Source: a virus
DNA length: 24,118 nt
Strand: one strand, 5' to 3'
IMG/VR virus record: IMGVR_UViG_3300014868_000010
Coordinates: 1-24,118 of that record
Shown here piece by piece: positions 20,119 through 24,118 of the stretch; position 1 is the first letter of the stretch, and each line of letters begins with the position of its first letter. The notes under the pieces were generated by a model. The model saw only the letters and a program-made list of their open reading frames with translations. It was not told the origin of the DNA and made no database searches. A program made the translations under genes and the position numbers.

Positions 20119-20148
20119 TAGACGCCCCCGGCTAACCCGTGTTAGTCT
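20119..20148 (+). promoter_or_regulatory. Promoter with palindromic operator, copy E
   Basis: TAGACG at 20119-20124 and TAGTCT at 20143-20148 are 18 nt apart. The palindrome CTAACCCGTGTTAG is at 20132-20145. It precedes the long string of small genes from 20182 on, which begins with an AGGAGG Shine-Dalgarno at about 20171. Confidence 0.6.
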
Positions 20149-20181
20149 GGAGTCATCACCAACAGCCCACAGGAGGCCGTC

Positions 20182-20475
20182 ATGCCCAACCCCCGTCTCG
20201 CTCTCGACCACGGAGACGTCGCCGTCTACCGCAACGAGCGTGGCACCGTCGTCATCGACGTGGATGCCCCGTTCCGGGCGCTCGCCCGTCTGCCCGAGCC
20301 CGCCACCACCGGCTGGCAGGGCGGCTACAACGCCGACGCCCAGCTCATGCTGCACCCGGCCCAGGCCGTCGCCCTGTTGAAGGCGCTCATGGAGAGCCAG
20401 GAGCTCCGCATCGCAGCCGGGTTCGGCGAGGCCGACGAGGTCGCCCACGTCGCCACCAACGGTCTCGCCCGATGA
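20182..20475 (+). CDS. Unknown protein, first gene of small-gene operon, 97 aa
   Basis: ATG 20182 with AGGAGG upstream. The N-terminus is strand-rich (DVAVYRNERGTVVIDVD), then a Gly-Trp-Gln loop and a long amphipathic helix (AQAVALLKALMESQELRIAAGF). No motif recognised. The next ATG overlaps the stop by 4 nt. Confidence 0.7.
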   Translation: MPNPRLALDHGDVAVYRNERGTVVIDVDAPFRALARLPEPATTGWQGGYNADAQLMLHPAQAVALLKALMESQELRIAAGFGEADEVAHVATNGLAR

Positions 20476-20762
20476 CCGGCATCCCCTACGCCCGGGCCTC
20501 CGTGCTGCCTGTCCGCTACGGCCAGACCGACGGGTCAGAGCTCGTCATCAACGCCTACTTCGTGCACTGCCCGATCTGCGGCGAGCAGTTCATGGGCGAC
20601 GACCCGTCCATCGCCGGGCCCAAGGACACCGACCTGACCGGCGAGGAGCGTCTCCGCCCCCGCACCCCCGAGGACCAGATCACCAAGTCAGCCGCCCGCA
20701 AGTACGGCCGCCACTGGGAGAAGGTCCACGCCGAACCCCAACCCCAACTGGAGCTCTCATGA
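20472..20762 (+). CDS. C2H2 zinc-finger-like small protein, 96 aa
   Basis: ATG 20472 overlaps the upstream stop by 4 nt. CPICGEQF at about residues 33-40 and HWEKVH at the C-terminal side (about 81-86) give a C-x-x-C ... H-x(4)-H pattern, with a spacer much longer than the classic finger. A helix rich in Lys/Arg separates them. DNA or RNA binding is plausible, not shown. Confidence 0.65.
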   Translation: MTGIPYARASVLPVRYGQTDGSELVINAYFVHCPICGEQFMGDDPSIAGPKDTDLTGEERLRPRTPEDQITKSAARKYGRHWEKVHAEPQPQLELS

Positions 20763-20923
20763 CCAGCCTCAAAGCACCCCCTCCCCCGTCCACCCCACAG
20801 CCCGCCCACACGGGCGCCTGCCAGGCCCTCGGAAGCTCCGAGGGCTGCCCCGGCTGCGCCTGGGAGGCCCACGAGGCCCAAGCCCTGGCGGAGTACCTGG
20901 ACGCCAACTACGAGGACGCCTGA
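20759..20923 (+). CDS. Very small Cys-containing protein, 54 aa
   Basis: This gene is too short for most callers. ATG 20759 overlaps the upstream stop by 4 nt and runs to TGA at 20921-20923, one base before the next ATG. The first half is Pro-rich; then TGAC and CPGC with a following His form a possible zinc site, and a C-terminal amphipathic helix ends in Glu-Asp. Codon use is like that of its neighbours. Confidence 0.55.
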   Translation: MTSLKAPPPPSTPQPAHTGACQALGSSEGCPGCAWEAHEAQALAEYLDANYEDA

Positions 20924-20924
20924 G

Positions 20925-21203
20925 ATGGGCCGGTACGAGCGGATGGAGGCCGCCTCGATCACCTACCGTCCCCGGGCCCGTGTCTGGTGGATTCAGGTCA
21001 CCGACCCGTCGGGCGAGGCTGTCCCCGACAGCGTCCTCGCCGCCGCCAGCAGCGCCGACCTCGCCAAGACCATCGGCCGGGAGATGGCCGAAGCCCTCGG
21101 CTGGGTCGAGCTCGGCCGGTGGCGGTCCAACGGCGCCGACTGGGAGCTCATGGGCGGCTGGTACGAGAAGGCCTACAACGAGGAGACGGAGACGTGGGAA
21201 TGA
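20925..21203 (+). CDS. Unknown small protein, 92 aa
   Basis: ATG 20925 lies one base after the upstream stop. The sequence contains a strand (VWWIQVTDPSG) and a helix (ADLAKTIGREMAEALGWVEL), then a Trp-rich C-terminus. The strand-helix layout resembles small adaptor domains. No motif recognised. Confidence 0.65.
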   Translation: MGRYERMEAASITYRPRARVWWIQVTDPSGEAVPDSVLAAASSADLAKTIGREMAEALGWVELGRWRSNGADWELMGGWYEKAYNEETETWE

Positions 21204-21496
21204 GCAACGACTGGACGGAGAGCCAACTGGCCCGAGCGTGGGCGCCCAAAGACCCAGAGCTCCCGGGCCCGGCTCCCGAGGCCGGGCCCGCCAAGGGCCA
21301 CCGCACCCGCAAGCCCACGGTGCGCCGCACCAAGGAGCACCCCTACGTCGATGGCTGGTGCGACCAGTGCGACTGGCGCTCCGCCTACATCACCCCGGCC
21401 GCCTGCGGCCTCGACTGCAAGGAGCACGCCGAGGCGAACCCGGGCCACACCGCCCGCTGGCGCAGGGTCGAGCACGTCTCCTACGAGGCGTCATGA
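21200..21496 (+). CDS. Small zinc-binding protein, 98 aa
   Basis: ATG 21200 overlaps the upstream stop by 4 nt. A basic linker (KGHRTRKPTVRRTKEH) leads into WCDQCDW, then C-G-L-D-C and HAEANPGH: several Cys/His ligands typical of a zinc finger. DNA binding is likely but unproven. Function is unknown. Confidence 0.65.
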   Translation: MSNDWTESQLARAWAPKDPELPGPAPEAGPAKGHRTRKPTVRRTKEHPYVDGWCDQCDWRSAYITPAACGLDCKEHAEANPGHTARWRRVEHVSYEAS

Positions 21497-21882
21497 CCGA
21501 CTACAGCCTGATCCCGACGGGGGGCGCCGGAGGCGTCCGTGACGCCGCCGTGGAGGTCGTCGCCGCCGCCCTCGTCATCGACTACGACGAGGTGCTGGGC
21601 GGCCTGATGTGCTACCAGGGCGACAGGTGCGCCACCGCTGACGAGCAGCAGGAGGTCAACCTCGTCATCGAGCAGGTCGAACGCCTCCGGGGAGCCGTCG
21701 CCGCCCTCGTGCTCGCCCGAGAGCCGGGCCCCGACCCGCTCTGCGACGTGCCCCACCTCGACCTCGGCCTTCGCTGCACCCTCCCCCCCGGCCACGACGG
21801 CCGCCACCAGGCCCGAGACATTGGCGTCCGGGGCCGCCTGGTCCACTGGACGGCCCCCGAGTTCGACCGCAAGAGCTCGTGA
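21493..21882 (+). CDS. Unknown protein with CTLPPGHDGRH motif, 129 aa
   Basis: ATG 21493 overlaps the upstream stop by 4 nt. The N-terminal 80 residues are helical. The C-terminus bears the C-x-L-P-x-GH-x-G-x-H zinc-ligand motif shared in style with the proteins at 7791 and 12237, a hallmark of small actinobacterial and actinophage proteins. No enzymatic motif. Confidence 0.65.
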   Translation: MTDYSLIPTGGAGGVRDAAVEVVAAALVIDYDEVLGGLMCYQGDRCATADEQQEVNLVIEQVERLRGAVAALVLAREPGPDPLCDVPHLDLGLRCTLPPGHDGRHQARDIGVRGRLVHWTAPEFDRKSS

Positions 21883-22091
21883 TGCCCGCTTACCGGGTCG
21901 CCCTCGACCTCCGCTGCCAACAGGAGCGCTGCCCCCGCACCGCCACCCAGGAGGTCCGCAACACCGTCAACGCCTTCATCGGCCGCTACTGCATGGCCCA
22001 CGCCGAGCAGATGGTGACCCGCCTCAACGACGGCTGCCGCCCCGAGCCGACCAGCCCGCCCGCCTGGGCCCAACGCCAGAGGGAGCTGTGA
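21882..22091 (+). CDS. Small Cys/His-containing protein, 69 aa
   Basis: ATG 21882 gives a 1-nt TGATG overlap; GTG 21879 would also be possible. Two Cys near the N-terminus (DLRCQQERC) and a CMAH further on suggest a zinc site. The rest is helical. Function unknown. Confidence 0.6.
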   Translation: MPAYRVALDLRCQQERCPRTATQEVRNTVNAFIGRYCMAHAEQMVTRLNDGCRPEPTSPPAWAQRQREL

Positions 22092-22273
22092 TGGCGTCCT
22101 GGCCACCCGAGTACCCGCCTCTCGAGCATTGGCCGCAGCGTCTCCGCTTCTGCCCGTGCGGGCTCGCCATGTTCGTCGTGGCGCCCGCCGACGGGGGCCC
22201 TGACGAGTGGATCTACGCCTGCGACGACTGCGACCCGCACCTGTTCCCCCCACGCCCCGAGGAGACACCGTGA
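22091..22273 (+). CDS. Small zinc-ribbon protein, 60 aa
   Basis: ATG 22091 has a 1-nt TGATG overlap with the upstream stop. FCPCG and CDDC (about residues 21-24 and 45-48) form a two-knuckle zinc ribbon with strands between. It ends Pro-rich. Function unknown. Confidence 0.65.
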   Translation: MASWPPEYPPLEHWPQRLRFCPCGLAMFVVAPADGGPDEWIYACDDCDPHLFPPRPEETP

Positions 22274-22734
22274 CCGCCCGCAACGCCTTCCTGGCCGGAG
22301 CTCTGCTCGGCCTGACCCCCTGGCTCGTCCACCGCCTCGACCGCTACCTCCGGGAGCCGTGGAACGACTCCGGGCCCATCGAGGAGTGGTGGCGGACCCA
22401 GACTTGGAAGCAGCGCCGCTGGGTCACCGACCTCCCCGAGAAGGCCGGAGGCTGGATCGTGGCCCGCCCCCCAGCGCACCCCATCCTCGCCACCCGCCGC
22501 TTCCGGGTCGAGTACGAGTGCCACTGCATCCACGGGCCCGAGTTCGGCTGGGCCCCGTACAAGGTCGGCGAGTCATGGCACTGGACGTTGAAGGGCGCCG
22601 AGTTCAAGCGCCGCCACCGCCCGCCCAGGCGCACGTACATGCGGGCCGTCGGGCTCGGCTCCGGGCTGATGGTCACCAAGATCGACCGCCGCACAGCGTC
22701 GGGCTGGCTGCCCCAGGGAGAGCCCCGTGACTGA
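22270..22734 (+). CDS. Unknown basic protein with N-terminal hydrophobic segment, 154 aa
   Basis: GTG 22270 overlaps the upstream stop by 4 nt. Residues about 5-21 are moderately hydrophobic (NAFLAGALLGLTPWLVH), perhaps a membrane-associated helix. The middle is Trp/Arg-rich. The C-terminal half has strands and a CHCIHGP motif. Highly basic overall. No family recognised. Confidence 0.6.
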   Translation: MTARNAFLAGALLGLTPWLVHRLDRYLREPWNDSGPIEEWWRTQTWKQRRWVTDLPEKAGGWIVARPPAHPILATRRFRVEYECHCIHGPEFGWAPYKVGESWHWTLKGAEFKRRHRPPRRTYMRAVGLGSGLMVTKIDRRTASGWLPQGEPRD

Positions 22735-22868
22735 CTGTTCGGCCCGCCTGCCCCGTGCAGCGTTGTTCGGGGGCCTCATCGACTGCACGTGCCGCCTCCC
22801 CTCGGCCACCCGGTCCTCTGCCCGGGGGCTCTCCTGCGTCTCCACCCCCCAGGCGTACACTCCCCCGC
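22735..22868 (+). promoter_or_regulatory. Non-coding gap before terminase with hairpin and leaderless promoter
   Basis: The 134-nt gap has a 7-bp inverted repeat, CGTGCAG at 22754-22760 with CTGCACG at 22783-22789. A TACACT hexamer at 22856-22861 lies 7 nt before ATG 22869, in the leaderless pattern. A cos or pac site in this gap is possible because it precedes terminase, but I see no direct mark of one. Confidence 0.35.
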
Positions 22869-23507
22869 ATGGCACGCCCCCGCAACAGCTCCCTCCCCGA
22901 CGAGGGCGGGCAGCCCTCCCGCATCAGCGAAGTCGTCCGCTACCGGGAAGCCACCGACGCCGACGGCGTGACCAACATGGTCCCCTTCACCCTCGGCGAA
23001 CAGATAGTCGAACGGGTCCGCACCGGCCTCGACCTCACCGACGCCGCCGCCTCCGCCAACATCACCAAGCAGACCATCTGGAACTGGCGCCGAAGGGGAG
23101 CCCTCAACCGGGCCCTCCTCGCCCAAGGCAAACCCCTCGCCACCGACGACGGAGACGCCTACGTCAAGTTCGTTGATGCACTGGAAAGAGCCGAAGCCGA
23201 GGCAGAGCTCGTCCGCCTCGCCATCATCCAGAGGGCCGCCGAAGGGGGCTTCAAGACAACCCGGGAGACGATCAAGTACGACGCCGCCGGGGACGTCCTG
23301 GAGCGCACCGTCGTGACGGAGGTCAGCCTGCCGCAGTGGACGGCAGCCGCCTGGTATCTGGAGCGCCGCCACGCCCGCAAGTACGGCCGCAAGAGCCAGC
23401 TCGCCGCCGAGGCGCTGTCGGGCCTCCTCCACGCCCACGACGACGGAGACGACGAGGCGCTGCGCACGGAGGCGCTGATCGCCATGGCCCAGGAGTTCGG
23501 CACGTAG
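22869..23507 (+). CDS. terS: Terminase small subunit, 212 aa
   Basis: Predicted DNA-recognition subunit of the packaging motor. A helix-turn-helix lies at about residues 56-76: LTDAAASANITKQTIWNWRRRG. This is followed by a long coiled-coil region with RAEAEAELVRLAIIQRAA and a WTAAAWYLERRHARKYGRK segment typical of phage TerS proteins. The start is ATG 22869 after a TACACT hexamer, with no Shine-Dalgarno; an earlier GTG (22755) would add a Pro/Arg-rich stretch that does not look coding. The next gene is the large subunit. Its TAG stop begins the TAGGCT hexamer upstream of that gene. Confidence 0.8.
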   Translation: MARPRNSSLPDEGGQPSRISEVVRYREATDADGVTNMVPFTLGEQIVERVRTGLDLTDAAASANITKQTIWNWRRRGALNRALLAQGKPLATDDGDAYVKFVDALERAEAEAELVRLAIIQRAAEGGFKTTRETIKYDAAGDVLERTVVTEVSLPQWTAAAWYLERRHARKYGRKSQLAAEALSGLLHAHDDGDDEALRTEALIAMAQEFGT

Positions 23508-23510
23508 GCT
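23505..23510 (+). promoter_or_regulatory. Candidate -10 (TAGGCT) of leaderless terminase large-subunit promoter
   Basis: TAGGCT starts with the stop codon of the small subunit and is followed by 8 nt and ATG 23519. No Shine-Dalgarno. Same hexamer as before 2334 and 12438. Confidence 0.4.
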
Positions 23511-23518
23511 CCCCGCTC

Positions 23519-24118
23519 ATGGCAGCCCGGGCGCCCAACCGAGACGCCCAGGCCGCCGAGCTGTTGGCGGTCATCCACGGCATGAAGCCCGCCCGCCGGG
23601 CCCTGTTCCTCAGCGCCCTCCCCGTGGAGGACAAGGCGCTGGTGGAGCGGGCCTACGCCCTCCACCAGCAGACAGGCTGGCGGGCCCACCCGGCCGCCAT
23701 GTGGGCTCACCTCGACGGCCGGGAGCTCTGGCCGTACGTGGTGCTCCTGTCCGAGACGTTCGCCCGGGCGCTCATGGGCCTCGGCCCCACCAAGGTGATC
23801 GAGAACCTGCCCAGCCAGATGGGTAAGACGACGGGCCTGATGGACGACGCCCTCTGGGCGCTCGACTTCGACCCTCGCCTCCGGGTCATGTACGTCACCT
23901 ACGACGTCAACAAGGCGGAGGAGCTCGGGGGCGACTGCCGTGACCTCGCCGAGGTCCACAGCGCCGACCTCCGCTTCCGCCTCCGCAAGGACCGGAGCGC
24001 CAAGGGCCAGTGGAAAACGGACCAGGGCGGAGGCATGTACTGCACCGGCATCAACGGTGCGATCACCGGCTACCCGGCCGACGTGCTCCTGTTGGACGAC
24101 CTGTTCAAGGGCTGGGAG
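23519..24118 (+). CDS. terL: Terminase large subunit, N-terminal 200 residues, cut by window end
   Basis: The frame is open to the end of the window, so the gene is partial. Walker A is the NLPSQMGKTT segment at about 96-105, a variant with Met before Gly-Lys. Walker B is VLLLDDL at 189-195, followed by the FKGWE of the packaging ATPase. The order, the LRVMYVTYDVNKAEELG strand-helix after Walker A and the position after the small subunit identify the ATPase half of TerL. The nuclease half lies beyond the window. It starts at ATG 23519 without a Shine-Dalgarno, after the TAGGCT hexamer. Confidence 0.85.
   Translation, partial: MAARAPNRDAQAAELLAVIHGMKPARRALFLSALPVEDKALVERAYALHQQTGWRAHPAAMWAHLDGRELWPYVVLLSETFARALMGLGPTKVIENLPSQMGKTTGLMDDALWALDFDPRLRVMYVTYDVNKAEELGGDCRDLAEVHSADLRFRLRKDRSAKGQWKTDQGGGMYCTGINGAITGYPADVLLLDDLFKGWE

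Noticed and set aside
22727-23176. + strand frame starting at GTG 22727 across the pre-terminase gap
   Set aside because: It runs on in the wrong frame through the terminase small subunit and becomes Arg/Pro-rich; the first 45 residues are not distinctive enough to call a gene.
1-24118. Integrase, attachment site, CRISPR array, insertion sequence
   Set aside because: No tyrosine or serine recombinase motifs, no regularly spaced repeats and no transposase-like genes were seen; the five palindromes are isolated promoter-linked sites.

Overview
The window reads as part of the genome of a double-stranded DNA tailed phage of a high-GC Gram-positive (actinobacterial) host. Every credible gene is on the + strand. 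Base composition is very GC-rich (roughly 70% by eye), third codon positions are mostly G or C, and most genes overlap the next by 4 nt (ATGA/GTGA) or 1 nt (TGATG). Terminase, endolysin and holin genes identify a phage. A surface protein with an LPxTG sorting signal implies a host with sortase. No integrase, repressor, tRNA or CRISPR array was recognised.

Layout: 3-389 is the end of a virion protein. 386-1171 is a GT-B-like glycosyltransferase. 1168-2663 is a lysis cassette (membrane protein, amidase endolysin, holin). 2664-2840 is a non-coding junction with a large inverted repeat and a promoter. 2841-6668 is a recombination and replication module (Gam/Gp157-like protein, Sak4-like ATPase, winged-helix initiator, DnaC-like loader). 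6665-12428 holds small zinc-ribbon proteins, an HNH nuclease, a VRR-NUC nuclease, a candidate papain-like protein and an SF2 helicase. 12438-16678 is a predicted DNA hypermodification island: ParB-like protein, TET/JBP-like dioxygenase, amino-acid:DNA-transferase-like protein, Asp/Asn-hydroxylase-like dioxygenase and P-loop kinase. 16776-18346 is a DUF932 protein plus an unknown. 18346-19344 is an envelope module (LPxTG protein and three tiny membrane proteins). 19341-22734 is a run of small unknown genes. 22869-24118 holds the terminase subunits, the large one cut by the window end. Lysis genes at the left and terminase at the right fit a circular or circularly permuted map.

The most interesting system is the hypermodification island. 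Oxidation of a pyrimidine methyl group, phosphorylation of the hydroxymethyl group, replacement of the phosphate by an amino-acid-like group and possibly a second hydroxylation would decorate the phage DNA. No DNA methyltransferase is visible here, so the base that is oxidised is unknown.

Two regulatory patterns run through the window. First, five copies of a palindrome, CTAACCCG(G/T)GTTAG, each lie in a gap just upstream of a transcription unit and overlap a -10 element of form TAGNCT. Second, several genes without a Shine-Dalgarno start 6-8 nt after a -10-like hexamer, which suggests leaderless mRNAs; in three of these the upstream gene's TAG stop codon is the first half of the hexamer. The palindrome GAGCTC is also strikingly over-represented.
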